Shown: positions 1 to 7,988 of the stretch, in pieces | Position numbering within the stretch: the first letter of the stretch is position 1 | Layout of the letters: the number at the start of each line of letters is the position of its first letter | Assembly (NCBI RefSeq): GCF_005938745.2 | Contig: NZ_VCBX02000001.1 | Span: forward strand, 4,850,501 to 4,914,500 | Origin: Rhodococcus sp. KBS0724 | Lineage (GTDB): Bacteria; Actinomycetota; Actinomycetes; Mycobacteriales; Mycobacteriaceae | Length of the DNA: 64,000 nucleotides | Direction of reading: 5' to 3' | Program-made: the position numbers and the translations under genes | Notes under the pieces: model-generated | Seen by the model: only the letters and a program-made list of their open reading frames with translations | Told to the model about the DNA's origin: nothing | The model's database searches: none

Positions 1-1
1 A

Positions 2-763
2 CTTCGACACACTGCGGGCACAAGCTTTGCCACTCCAGCAACAATTCGACTTGCCGCAGGAGTTCGCGCCCACTTCGGCAATCACTTAACTCCGGTTGCG
101 TTAAAGGCGCTTCTCATCAATGCAAGTTCGAGTCGATCAGAGCTCGCCAGAAATGAAGTGGGTTGGGGTCGAATTCCGTCTACCCTGGACGAGCTTGTTA
201 TCTGCCCCGATGGGACTGCGCGGGTCGTGTACCAAGGAAAGATACGGCCAGGAGGTTGGACGCGAGCCGCACTTCCACTGCCCGAAGGCGACCTCGATGG
301 CATGATCACTGTGCGCGCCACGTTCTGTTTCTTTGCGCCGGTAGACCCTCAGGACCCCGGAAACTATACCCAGGCAGGATTGGAAGTCGTATTTCGTCCT
401 CACCTCGAAAAGTTCGATAATCCTGACGCAGCCAATCCGAGTACGAAGTCCTTCTTCAAACGAAGTGACTATATGCACGAGGATGAACTACGTATCGACG
501 CTCACAAATGGGAAACAACACTGCATCGCAGCCAGAGATTTCAGTCGAAAACACTGCATCGCTCGGTATTTGACATTCACTACAATGCTCGCGAGGGCGG
601 CTCTCAGAGTCGAGCGACCGAAGAACTGAGCTATGCCTTAGTGATCTCGCTGGAATCCGCGAAAACTCCTGACCTGTATGACCGAGTTGTCCGCACCTAC
701 GCCACACAGCTAGAAGTCCTCAGCCCTACAATATCGATCCCAATCACAACTGGGACACCGTAA
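2..763 (+). CDS. S8 subtilisin-like serine protease, C-terminal part (IetS-like, 5' cut by window edge)
   Basis: The reading frame is open from base 2 to a TAA at 761-763, giving 253 visible residues; the start lies outside the window. The first visible residues contain GTSFATP (bases 17-37), the conserved box around the catalytic serine of subtilases, with the serine codon at 23-25. The following about 200 residues form a C-terminal domain (with GWGR, VVYQGKI, NYTQAGLEVVFRPH, DAHKWET, FDIHYNARE and YALVISLE) that I recognise from memory as the tail of IetS, the protease of the IetAS anti-phage pair. The DNA is visibly less GC-rich than the core genes. A GTG at 158 would be a false start because it drops the catalytic serine. 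The S8 family is secure; the IetS identity is an inference. Confidence 0.8.
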   Translation, partial: LRHTAGTSFATPATIRLAAGVRAHFGNHLTPVALKALLINASSSRSELARNEVGWGRIPSTLDELVICPDGTARVVYQGKIRPGGWTRAALPLPEGDLDGMITVRATFCFFAPVDPQDPGNYTQAGLEVVFRPHLEKFDNPDAANPSTKSFFKRSDYMHEDELRIDAHKWETTLHRSQRFQSKTLHRSVFDIHYNAREGGSQSRATEELSYALVISLESAKTPDLYDRVVRTYATQLEVLSPTISIPITTGTP

Positions 764-812
764 AGTGTTGCGTAACTAAACCTTACGGATTAGCAGCACA
801 TCGACTACGACT

Positions 813-844
813 AACCCCGCCGATCCTCACGGATCGGCGGGGTT
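813..844 (+). terminator. Intrinsic terminator-like hairpin after the S8 protease
   Basis: A perfect 14-bp inverted repeat (813-826 and 831-844) with a 4-base TCAC loop follows the protease stop by 50 bases. The T run after it is short (GTTTGT), so termination efficiency is uncertain. Confidence 0.7.
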
Positions 845-967
845 TGTCGCGGCTTGGTTGGCATACCAACCTCGCATGCGAGTATCGGTCAGGTCGATCG
901 CGGGGCCCGGCTAGTCTTCCCTTACCCTCCGGACCCCGCATGGTCAACGATAGCATTAATCGAACGT

Positions 968-1195
968 ATGTGCGAACATTCGAGTGTGTCGACCGTCGAA
1001 CAATCCCCCATTTGCTGCCCCAACGGACACCCATTCACGGCCAACTCGTGCTTGGTCGGATGGGAAGTCTGTGGATGCGTCCAGGCGGAGAATGGCGGGC
1101 ATCGGACCCACTACTGCAAAGCCTGCGGCGAGACTGTTCGGACGCCGCAGTGCGCGGGAGCTATGCCGCAGACGGATCGATGGAGCAGTCGGTAG
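968..1195 (+). CDS. Small Cys/His-rich (zinc-ribbon-like) protein
   Basis: Predicted 75-residue protein starting at ATG 968. It has CPNGH near residue 17, then CLVGW, CGC, GGHRTHYCKAC and CAG, so several Cys and His residues are spaced like a zinc ribbon. A CPNGH followed by a VGW and a C-x-C block resembles small actinobacterial zinc-ribbon proteins, but I do not know a function. There is no clear Shine-Dalgarno sequence before 968; an in-frame TTG at 854 would add 38 unconvincing residues. It sits between the protease terminator and the oppositely oriented lipoprotein gene, inside the accessory region. Confidence 0.5.
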   Translation: MCEHSSVSTVEQSPICCPNGHPFTANSCLVGWEVCGCVQAENGGHRTHYCKACGETVRTPQCAGAMPQTDRWSSR

Positions 1196-1237
1196 ATCAC
1201 AAAGTCAACTCGTAGCATATCTACCGGAGAGGTTCTG

Positions 1238-2191
1238 TCAGGTGTTGGCGCGGCAGTACTCATCAGTGTTGCCAGCGTCCTTGCAGGCCCACCAGTCGAT
1301 CTGCGATTGAACCCACGGTGATGGCGTTTTGGGTGCGTTCTCGTCCGGGCGTGTAGCACCGTTCGGGTAGGTGCAGATAGTGCCGTCACAGGTGGCTGTG
1401 TTCGCTGCGCTTTCAGCGTCGGCCGAGGCCTGCAATTGGGATGCGCAGTAGTCGGTCTGGCCACGAGTTCCGTCGGAGTACAGGGTGTTTTCGTAGATGG
1501 GGTAGTCACATTTGACGATGACTTTCGGTGTCACCGGTTCGGGTTCTGGCTCGACCGAGGGGGCTACAGGGGGTGCGCTCGTGGTTGTCACCACAGGAGT
1601 GTTCGTTGGAACGGTGACAGCTGGCATCGCGATCGTGCTACTGGCGGGTGTTGATTGCGTGACCTCGAATGCGCCCTGATTGTCGAGGGTGAGGAACAGT
1701 GGCTCGTGTACGAATGCCTGAGGGTTTGGGAATCGGTTGGCTACTGTGATCCAGCCTTGCGATTTTCCTCCGACCAGGGCGGTGACTGCTTCGGGATATG
1801 CGTCGCGACAAGAATGATCCCCGGAATCGAGTGCTTGCGTGAATCCGCCTTCGTCGTTGATTCTCAAGGTCGACGAGTCCGGTGCCACCATGTCTCTCGT
1901 TCCGGCATGGAGTTCAACTTTGATGCCGAGCAGTTGCCCTGGCCCGTTGGTTTCAGCGTCGAATTCGCTTACGCAGGCCTGGGGAATCGCAGCGACTTCA
2001 CGGAAGACAATCGATCCTAGAGTCGCGCCGGCATCGTCCTTGTAGTCGATCCTGTCTCCGAATGATGTCGCCTTGGCGCTCTCGGACGAGGGCACTACTG
2101 CATCTGCCGATGACGGTTGATTGCCTGTCTCGCCGCAACCCGCGAGCATTGCTATGGCGATGCTCGCGGCTGCGACTGTCGTCTTTTTCAT
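1238..2191 (-). CDS. Putative lipoprotein of unknown function on the integrated element
   Basis: Predicted 317 residues from ATG 2191. The N-terminus MKKTTVAAASIAIAMLAGC is a lipoprotein signal peptide with an LAGC lipobox, so the mature protein should be anchored outside the membrane. The middle (mature residues about 30-170) looks globular, with wording similar to DUF4352-type domains (KVELHAGTRDMVAPDSSTLR), but this is weak. A Thr/Pro/Val-rich linker (PTNTPVVTTTSAPPVAPSVEPEPEPVTP, positions about 1525-1610) leads to a Cys-rich C-terminal segment. The frame extends upstream to 2293, but only 2191 gives a proper signal peptide. It lies 59 bases downstream of the DUF2637 gene and probably shares its transcript. 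Confidence 0.7.
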   Translation of the reverse strand: MKKTTVAAASIAIAMLAGCGETGNQPSSADAVVPSSESAKATSFGDRIDYKDDAGATLGSIVFREVAAIPQACVSEFDAETNGPGQLLGIKVELHAGTRDMVAPDSSTLRINDEGGFTQALDSGDHSCRDAYPEAVTALVGGKSQGWITVANRFPNPQAFVHEPLFLTLDNQGAFEVTQSTPASSTIAMPAVTVPTNTPVVTTTSAPPVAPSVEPEPEPVTPKVIVKCDYPIYENTLYSDGTRGQTDYCASQLQASADAESAANTATCDGTICTYPNGATRPDENAPKTPSPWVQSQIDWWACKDAGNTDEYCRANT

Positions 2192-2250
2192 GCATGGATC
2201 AAACCAGACGGAAGGTTCGTAACAGTTAACTCGGTCGGTTTCAATGCGCA

Positions 2251-2970
2251 TCAGGCTGCCGGTAGTTCGCTGGCAGCTGCTTTGTCGCGCCATCGCCGTA
2301 CCGTAGCTTCGCTGACTCCGACCTGCTTTGCGATGTCGCGGCCGCTGAGACCGCCGGCGGCGAGGAGGTCGAGCGCAAGCTGGCGCGCGTCGCCGGCCAC
2401 CTGTGCGACGGGTGCGTCAGCAGCTTCGACGGCTGGCACATCGACCGAGACGAGTTGCGCGACGCGATCGGGTTCCGGCGCGTCATCAGCATCCAGTGAG
2501 CGATCTTCGGCCAGCGGTGCGTTATCGCTTGGCGCAGCGTCTACTTGTGGTGACGCATGCAATGCGACGGCTTGATCCGCGTCTTGTCGCACCCTGGCGC
2601 GGACGACGGCGAGGTGCGTCATGGCGAGTGCGGCGACGGGTGGCACGACTGCGACGACGGCTGCGATGGCGGGGTGAACGGGTCCGGCGGGAAGCAAGGC
2701 GTGTGCGACATTTCCGGCGATGCTCATCGCTGCGGCGCACCCGAGCAATGTCCAGGCGTACTTGCGTGCGTCGTGCGCGCCGAAGGTTACGACTGCGCGC
2801 GTCGCGGCGAGGATAAGCCCGTCGACGACGAGTGGCCACGCTGCGGCCTGCGCCTGTCCGATCCCTGCGCGCGACGCGAGATCGGCGAGTGCGGTGTAGC
2901 TGATCCACAGCCCGAGCGCGGCGAGGGCATATGTCAGGGCCGCGTCGAACCGGGTCACCTTCATGTTCAT
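2251..2970 (-). CDS. DUF2637 membrane protein with C-terminal helix-turn-helix
   Basis: Predicted 239 residues. The N-terminal half has four hydrophobic segments (about residues 8-28, 38-55, 64-84 and 92-112) typical of DUF2637, a family common on actinobacterial conjugative elements. A charged acidic linker follows, and the last about 40 residues read as an HTH (SGRDIAKQVGVSEATVRRWRDKA). The start at 2970 is chosen because its ATG overlaps the TGA of the upstream gene (ATGA, 2967-2970) and a GGAG lies 8 bases before it. The coupling implies co-expression with the replication-type protein. A role in plasmid spread or maintenance is family-based inference. Confidence 0.75.
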   Translation of the reverse strand: MNMKVTRFDAALTYALAALGLWISYTALADLASRAGIGQAQAAAWPLVVDGLILAATRAVVTFGAHDARKYAWTLLGCAAAMSIAGNVAHALLPAGPVHPAIAAVVAVVPPVAALAMTHLAVVRARVRQDADQAVALHASPQVDAAPSDNAPLAEDRSLDADDAPEPDRVAQLVSVDVPAVEAADAPVAQVAGDARQLALDLLAAGGLSGRDIAKQVGVSEATVRRWRDKAAASELPAA

Positions 2971-3800
2971 TGGTTCGCTCCGTGCGTGCGGGTCCAGCAC
3001 TGGCAGCGGCCAAGGGATGGATCATCATTGAGCCAGCCGGTTGGTCCGCAGTGACCGCAGGACGTCCACGACAACGGAGCAACGACACGCGGCATCTCGT
3101 CCCACATCGGGATCCATCCGGACGCGAACCTGGTCGGGTTGATCGGATTGTGCAGCGCCTTGACGTGAGCAACCAGAGCAGGGACGCCATGAGTCTCGAC
3201 GTGCGCGGCGATTGCCGTGATGTTGTGCGGCTTCAGGTGGCGCCAGGTCGCCGTCAGTCCGGCCTTCTGGCTCGCTGCGGCCAACTCGTCGACGCACTCC
3301 AGTTGCTCGCTGTTCGGTTTGGCGATCTTCGGAGAATTCACCACCACCGATTTCGGATCCGCTTTGCGCGACGGTTGGTTGGTCTCAGTCCTTTGGAGAT
3401 CAATCCTTGGTAAAGCGACGGACTCTTCGACGTCGGTCCCCCCGGTAGACGATTTATCAGGCCCCGGAGTATCAAGCGGATTCTCGAAGATGGTTTGGAT
3501 CATGTGCCAGCGACCAAGATCGTCCTGGACACGGTTACGCACGAGGTATCCAAAAGCTTCCATCTCACGCATCGCGGACCGGACAGCGTCACGGCCATCC
3601 TTGTCAGACTGTGCGGCGATCGACTCCGAGCGCGTGCGCCAATCGGCAGGCTTAGACAAGAGGTAGATCAGAACACCGCGGGCGCGGAAGCTGAGACGTC
3701 GATCGTTGACGACGGCATTGGTGATGATGGTGAATTGATCGACTTGTCGCGGTCCGCGACGGATCCCGCCTTGTGGGCGGGTGGGGATATGATTGTTCAC
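2967..3800 (-). CDS. Winged-helix replication-type protein of the integrated element
   Basis: Predicted 277 residues from GTG 3800, preceded by AAGGAG (3807-3812) at good spacing. The N-terminal about 90 residues look like a winged-helix replication initiator or DnaD-like domain: LSFRARGVLIYLLSKPADW, then a recognition helix region DGRDAVRSAMREMEAFGYL. A low-complexity charged linker follows, then a second folded region (DELAAASQKAGL..GWIPMWDEMP), and a C-terminal CGHCGP...CQCW motif that could bind zinc. It lies between the integrase and the coupled DUF2637 gene, the usual company of pSAM2-like elements. The replication role is inferred from fold and context. Confidence 0.65.
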   Translation of the reverse strand: MNNHIPTRPQGGIRRGPRQVDQFTIITNAVVNDRRLSFRARGVLIYLLSKPADWRTRSESIAAQSDKDGRDAVRSAMREMEAFGYLVRNRVQDDLGRWHMIQTIFENPLDTPGPDKSSTGGTDVEESVALPRIDLQRTETNQPSRKADPKSVVVNSPKIAKPNSEQLECVDELAAASQKAGLTATWRHLKPHNITAIAAHVETHGVPALVAHVKALHNPINPTRFASGWIPMWDEMPRVVAPLSWTSCGHCGPTGWLNDDPSLGRCQCWTRTHGANQ

Positions 3801-3826
3801 GTTCGACTCCTTGATAGTCGGACACC

Positions 3827-3864
3827 GGCCCGCTGGGAGTCTCTAGCTCTCGGTGGGCCTTTTT
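3827..3864 (+). terminator. Strong rightward intrinsic terminator opposite to the element genes (possible antisense RNA end)
   Basis: A 13-bp stem (3827-3839 with 3847-3859, including G-T pairs when read rightward), a 7-base loop and a following TTTTT (3860-3864) form a textbook terminator on the + strand. All neighbouring genes are on the - strand, so it does not end a recognisable gene. It lies just upstream of the start of the replication-type gene (3800). TATGAT at 3788-3793 could be a -10 box for a transcript of about 65 bases, but no good -35 is visible. Confidence 0.6.
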
Positions 3865-3941
3865 GTTTGATTCGATGCGTCCCCACCCGCGGGTGAGGGT
3901 GGGGACCTTCAGCACTTACGTATCAATTGGGATTCGGGACC

Positions 3942-4895
3942 TTATTGGTCGTCGTCACGGTTGTTACGCCGCGCAGCTGCCTGCCGCTTGGCCATTGCTG
4001 CAAATCCACGCCCAAGCTTGTCGACCGACATGGTGGACCGTCGAGTATTCGATGCGAGGTACAGCGTTGTCGTCGACAGGTGCGCATGACCGAGCGCAGC
4101 CTGAACGTCGCGCACGTCGGCGCCGAGGTCAGCCAAGCGTGTGGCGAAACGATGTCGAAGCGTATGGAGCGTGTACGGCAATCCGATTGCCTTCAGGTGC
4201 GCAGATGTGATCTGGGTCAGTCGATTTGGTGTGTAGGCGCGACCGTTCTTAGATACAAACAGGAATCCTGTGCGATACATGAGTGCGCGCACTTCCGCAT
4301 AAATGTCGGGCGCGATGCGAATGATGCGCTCATGTCCACCCTTGCCGTGAACTACGAGGTAAGCGCCCTTGCCGTTCTCGTCTTCGCGCACATCACTGCG
4401 CGAAATGCGCGTGATCTCGCCACACCGGAGACCGCAGTAACCGGCGAGCAAAAACGCGCAGAAGAGCTGGTGGTCATAGCGGGCGGTAGTTAATGCTGCA
4501 GACAGATCCTTTTCGGGGATCGGCCGCGGCATGCGACGCTTTAGTTTCGGCGTCACGAGGTGAATCGTCGGGTCGATTTCGACTAACCCATTCAACAGCG
4601 CCCAGCGGTAAAAGGATCGAATATGCGCGGTGTAAGTGGCGATACTCGACGGCGAAATCCGCAAAGTTGTCTGCCATGTTACGAGATCCTCGGAAGTCGC
4701 TTCGACCAGAGGCTTTCCGAGCTTTGCCTGGATGCGTTGCAGATTATCCAGGCGATGCCGAATTGTCGTGGGGCTCGAATTATGAAGTCGAAGGTTGTCG
4801 AGATGCTGTGAAATGTGTTCGGTGGTCATCGCCTGTTGTACGTCAGACCCATCTGCGAAATAAACGTTATTCGCAATGTTAAGGACTTTCGTCAT
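3942..4895 (-). CDS. Tyrosine recombinase (site-specific integrase)
   Basis: Predicted 317 residues. An N-terminal SAM-like core-binding domain (about residues 25-110) is followed by the catalytic domain. Key residues are visible: the first Arg in GLRCGEI (about 162), HTLRHR (HxxR, about 248-253), LGHAHLS (His) and the tyrosine in TTLY (about 281). These make an active phage- or ICE-type integrase plausible. No strong Shine-Dalgarno is seen before ATG 4895; ATG 4826 (MTTEHIS) is an alternative start and would keep both domains. It is the last element gene before ordinary chromosomal genes, so an att site is expected nearby. Confidence 0.9.
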   Translation of the reverse strand: MTKVLNIANNVYFADGSDVQQAMTTEHISQHLDNLRLHNSSPTTIRHRLDNLQRIQAKLGKPLVEATSEDLVTWQTTLRISPSSIATYTAHIRSFYRWALLNGLVEIDPTIHLVTPKLKRRMPRPIPEKDLSAALTTARYDHQLFCAFLLAGYCGLRCGEITRISRSDVREDENGKGAYLVVHGKGGHERIIRIAPDIYAEVRALMYRTGFLFVSKNGRAYTPNRLTQITSAHLKAIGLPYTLHTLRHRFATRLADLGADVRDVQAALGHAHLSTTTLYLASNTRRSTMSVDKLGRGFAAMAKRQAAARRNNRDDDQ

Positions 4896-5067
4896 GAACC
4901 AGACTTCGGCTGCCGGACATTCTTCTCGCAGAGTAGCGATGTGGACCTCGGCCCTGAGCTTTTCGGCTGCCGATCGGCAAGACTACGGCGCACCTTTGGT
5001 TCCGTAGGTTTGGGTCTCACGACAGTCTCGGTGGGAAAAACTCAGCGCTCGAGGTACAACGGTTTCC
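4896..5067. other. Intergenic junction between element and chromosome, with an 11-bp direct repeat
   Basis: This stretch separates the integrase start from the GNAT gene and should contain the right end of the element. TTCGGCTGCCG occurs twice (4905-4915 and 4963-4973), which could be integrase arm sites or chance. No tRNA gene or tRNA 3' end is visible, so a tRNA attachment site cannot be claimed. Confidence 0.35.
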
Positions 5068-5604
5068 GTGATCCGCTTGGCCGTCCCCACTGACCTACCA
5101 GCTCTGCAACTGATCGAAACAGCCGCGGGTGCGCCCTTCCGAGACATCGGAATGGACGCCGTTGCCGACGATCCCCCACCGACTCTGGAAGAGCTCGCGA
5201 AGTACCTCGGTGACGATCACATCTGGGTGATGACCGACGCCCACAGCACCCTTGTCGCGTATGCCCTTGTCGACATCATCGACGTCGGCGTTCACATCGA
5301 GCAGGTTTCCGTCCACCCCGAGCACTCACACAAAGGCTTCGGGGCACAGTTGATCGACTCCGTCACCGACTGGGCTATGACACATCATCACGATCTGGTG
5401 AGCCTGACTACGTTTGTCGACGTTCCCTGGAACGCGCCGTACTACGAGCGACTCGGCTTCGAGCGCATCCCCGAGAGCAGGCTCTCCCCTGATCTCGTCC
5501 GGATCCGCTCGCACGAACAAGCGGCCGGACTGGATTCATGGCCCAGGGTCGCGATGAGCCGGCCCACACTCAGGCGTCCGCCACCCACGTCCCGGATCGG
5601 ATGA
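5068..5604 (+). CDS. GNAT-family N-acetyltransferase
   Basis: Predicted 178 residues from GTG 5068 (GAGG at 5051-5054 upstream). The acetyl-CoA binding motif appears as [17 protein letters not shown] (about residues 86-102), followed by the conserved [11 protein letters not shown] near residue 130. These are hallmarks of single-domain GNAT enzymes; the acceptor substrate is not predictable. The last 35 bases overlap the 3' end of the convergent cysteine synthase-like gene. It is the first ordinary chromosomal gene right of the integrase. Confidence 0.85.
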   Translation: MIRLAVPTDLPALQLIETAAGAPFRDIGMDAVADDPPPTLEELAKYLGDDHIWVMTDAHSTLVAYALVDIIDVGVHIEQVSVHPEHSHKGFGAQLIDSVTDWAMTHHHDLVSLTTFVDVPWNAPYYERLGFERIPESRLSPDLVRIRSHEQAAGLDSWPRVAMSRPTLRRPPPTSRIG

Positions 5605-6673
5605 ACTCGTCGAGCACCGCTGTCGGAGTCTCGAGTGACATACCTTCGGACGCAACCCACTCGTCGTTGTAGTACGTCCCCGAATAGCGTTCCCCACCGT
5701 CACAGAGCAAGGTGACGACACTACCGCTGCGTCCTGCCGCCATCATCTCCGCGATCAAGGCAAATGAGCCCCACAGGTTCGTTCCGGTCGAGCCACCGAC
5801 CTTGCGTCCCAACGCGTCGCTGGCGTGGCGTGCGGCCGCAATGGAGCCGGCGTCTGGCACCTTGATCATCCGATCGACGACCTGACCGACAAACGACGGT
5901 TCGACGCGAGGTCGGCCGATGCCTTCGATTCGTGACCCGCGGGTACCGACGACGGACGGATCACCGGCCCGCCAGGCGTCGAAGAACACGGAGTGCTCCG
6001 GATCGACCACGCACAGTCCGGTGTCGAACTTGCCGTAGCGAAGAAAACGACCGATGGTCGCGCCCGTTCCACCGGTGCCTGCGCCGACGACAACCCACTC
6101 AGGAACCGGGTTTTCCTCACGTTCGAGTTGAGTGAAGATCGACGCCGCGATGTTGTTGTTTCCGCGCCAATCCGTCGCGCGTTCGGCATGCGTGAACTGA
6201 TCCATGTAGTGCCCGCCCAACTCGTGCGCGAGCCGTTGGGATTCGGAGTAGATAGACGACGGGTCGGTGACGAAGTGGCAACGTCCGCCGTGCGCCTCGA
6301 TCAGGGCGATCTTCGCGGGACTGGTGTGAGCGGGCATAACAGCCACGAATTCGAGTCCCAGCAACTTCGCGAAGTACGCCTCACTGACGGCTGTCGATCC
6401 GGACGAAGCTTCGATAACGGGCGTGCTTTCGGTAACCCAACCGTTGCAGATGGAATACAGGAACAACGAGCGCGCAAGACGGTGCTTGAGGCTGCCGGTG
6501 ATGTGCGTCGACTCGTCCTTGAGGTAGAGCTGGACGGGCCAGTGGCTCGGTAGCGGGTACCGCAGGAGGTGGGTGTCTGCGCTGCGCTGAGCGTCAGCTT
6601 CGATCAGTCGGACCGCGTTGTCGACCCAACTTCTCGCGCTACGACGCGAGACGTCGACCACCTCCGACGTCAC
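5570..6673 (-). CDS. cds1: PLP-dependent cysteine synthase-family enzyme (Cds1-type cysteine desulfhydrase likely)
   Basis: Predicted 367 residues, a fold-type II PLP enzyme. The PLP lysine is in GSLKHR (about residue 64), the substrate loop SSGSTAVS follows, and the phosphate-binding loop is [14 protein letters not shown]. It is longer than CysK/CysM and has the STGTNLWG segment that I associate with the mycobacterial L-cysteine desulfhydrase Cds1 (releases H2S, ammonia and pyruvate from cysteine). The GTG start at 6673 overlaps the TGA of the DUF4229 gene (GTGA), so the two are translationally coupled. A cysteine synthase activity cannot be excluded. Confidence 0.75.
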   Translation of the reverse strand: MTSEVVDVSRRSARSWVDNAVRLIEADAQRSADTHLLRYPLPSHWPVQLYLKDESTHITGSLKHRLARSLFLYSICNGWVTESTPVIEASSGSTAVSEAYFAKLLGLEFVAVMPAHTSPAKIALIEAHGGRCHFVTDPSSIYSESQRLAHELGGHYMDQFTHAERATDWRGNNNIAASIFTQLEREENPVPEWVVVGAGTGGTGATIGRFLRYGKFDTGLCVVDPEHSVFFDAWRAGDPSVVGTRGSRIEGIGRPRVEPSFVGQVVDRMIKVPDAGSIAAARHASDALGRKVGGSTGTNLWGSFALIAEMMAAGRSGSVVTLLCDGGERYSGTYYNDEWVASEGMSLETPTAVLDEFIRSGTWVADA

Positions 6674-7056
6674 CGCTGGTCACCACGTAGTTTGGCGCGC
6701 AAGTCGTCACGGTCTTCGCGGCGCTGAGCGTCAACTGCGGCAATGCCGACATTGACGCGTTTACGCAACCGGGCAAACAGCAGCAGCGAGAGCGGAAGTG
6801 CGATCAAGACGGCAAACAGGGCAGCTACGAGCAGGGGAACCTCTGCACCGACGGCCTTTCCACCGAACATGATGATGGCACCGATTACGACTACCAGCAG
6901 GAGTCGGGCAACCGAGTAGAGCACGACATCTCTCGCCAATTGCCCCTTCGTGACAACCCCACCAGAGGCAATTGCTTGCCCAGAGTTAACGGGCTCCGAC
7001 TTGGTCAAGTCAGGCTTAGAAGGCTGGTTTTCCGGACTTTCAGGCAACTTACTCAC
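6670..7056 (-). CDS. DUF4229 family small membrane protein
   Basis: Predicted 128 residues. A polar N-terminus of about 40 residues precedes two transmembrane helices (about 44-65 and 72-93), then a basic, charged tail with [25 protein letters not shown]. This layout and the tail match DUF4229, a conserved actinobacterial family of unknown function. Its stop overlaps the start of the cysteine desulfhydrase-like gene. In other mycolata I recall this family near the cytochrome c maturation genes, as here. Confidence 0.75.
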   Translation of the reverse strand: MSKLPESPENQPSKPDLTKSEPVNSGQAIASGGVVTKGQLARDVVLYSVARLLLVVVIGAIIMFGGKAVGAEVPLLVAALFAVLIALPLSLLLFARLRKRVNVGIAAVDAQRREDRDDLRAKLRGDQR

Positions 7057-7293
7057 ACTGCAAGGTTACCTACTCCGAGCGGCTAAAATAATCGGCCCGC
7101 TTTATCCGGTTTGTCCTTTACTTTTCCTTTACTTAAATATTAAGGATCGACTAACTGGGCAACTCTGTGCAAACATTGCGCTACCAATCCAAAAAAGGTC
7201 GAACGTGAGCAGCGGCCGCCGAAACAAACTCGGCGTAGGTTTTGAGCTACTGTTTCGAAACACATGTTCGACGCCAAGACGGAGGAACATCAG
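7057..7293. promoter_or_regulatory. Divergent promoter region between the DUF4229 gene and bldC
   Basis: A 237-base non-coding stretch with an unusually A/T-rich core (about 7110-7145) between two divergent genes. It should hold both promoters; no confident -35/-10 pair was assigned. The bldC ribosome-binding site GGAGGA is at 7281-7286. Confidence 0.5.
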
Positions 7294-7500
7294 ATGAGCG
7301 CACCAACATACAACGTAGCCGCAGACGCACTCATGACACCCGGCCAGGTCGCGGCTCTGTTTCACGTAGATCCCAAGACAGTCACACGCTGGGCACACGC
7401 CGGCCGACTGGGATCACTCCGCACTCCGGGCGGACACCGTCGCTTCCGCGAGACCGAGGTCATGCAGCTTCTGCGCTCACTGACCACCGAAGCCAACTGA
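7294..7500 (+). CDS. bldC: BldC-family MerR-like DNA-binding regulator
   Basis: Predicted 68 residues from ATG 7294, placed 7 bases after GGAGGA. It is a single winged helix-turn-helix domain with the BldC signature LMTPGQVAALFHVDPKTVTRWAHAGRL, then RTPGGHRRF. BldC proteins are about 68 residues long, bind direct repeats cooperatively and lack the MerR effector domain. The family controls development in Streptomyces; its role in non-sporulating mycolata is less clear. An upstream in-frame ATG (7264) is rejected because the ribosome-binding site favours 7294. Confidence 0.9.
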   Translation: MSAPTYNVAADALMTPGQVAALFHVDPKTVTRWAHAGRLGSLRTPGGHRRFRETEVMQLLRSLTTEAN

Positions 7501-7639
7501 AATACCGGAGCTTGCGCTCTACCCGAATGCTCTACACAAATACAGCACGGCGCACCCAGCCGCACCCACGTCCCAGGGATTCTGGTGATCCAGACCCGAG
7601 ACTGAGTAGGCTCTTCCTTGTACTTGAAGGAGGTGCGCC

Positions 7640-7846
7640 GTGCTGTATCTGTTGGCGTTAGTAGGTTTGGTGACATTGGTCGTCCTGATGTGGAAAGCAT
7701 TCGGACCGTCCCCCACTTCCCGAGCCTCGGGTGGCGGCGTGAAGGGGCCTGACGACGATCCCGAGTTCCTGTGGAATGTAAATCAGCAAACTCGACGCAA
7801 GCAGCAGGGCGGCCAAGACGGCGCTCCGACTGATTCGTCACAGTAG
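7640..7846 (+). CDS. Small single-pass membrane protein of unknown function
   Basis: Predicted 68 residues from GTG 7640, preceded by AAGGAGG (about 7626-7632). One N-terminal transmembrane helix (LYLLALVGLVTLVVLMW) is followed by a hydrophilic tail with DDDPEFLWNV. The good ribosome-binding site and the helix make it a believable gene. M. tuberculosis has a small gene (Rv0530A) at the comparable place beside Rv0530; whether they are homologous is not shown here. Confidence 0.6.
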   Translation: MLYLLALVGLVTLVVLMWKAFGPSPTSRASGGGVKGPDDDPEFLWNVNQQTRRKQQGGQDGAPTDSSQ

Positions 7847-7912
7847 GTCCCGCTCATCCCAGTAGATCCTGATTTGCCTAGATCCTGATTTGTCACAGTA
7901 GGACCCGCACCA

Positions 7913-7978
7913 GGGCGATCGCCCCTACACAAGTACCAAGTAGGGCGGTCGCCCTGTGCGTGAGTAGGGCGACCGCCC
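7913..7978. terminator. Cluster of GC-rich palindromes between convergent genes
   Basis: Three 12-bp units lie here: a self-palindrome GGGCGATCGCCC (7913-7924), GGGCGGTCGCCC (7943-7954) and its exact reverse complement GGGCGACCGCCC (7967-7978). The last two can form a 12-bp hairpin. The unit sits between the ends of the small membrane gene (7846) and the ParA-like gene (7989), so a two-way terminator is the simplest reading. Just left, TAGATCCTGATTTG and GTCACAGTAGG-CCCGC motifs are also repeated. Confidence 0.55.
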
Positions 7979-7988
7979 GGTGCATGCT

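Noticed and set aside
4896..5067. tRNA attachment site next to the integrase
   Set aside because: No acceptor stem, T-loop or CCA-like 3' end could be traced on either strand.
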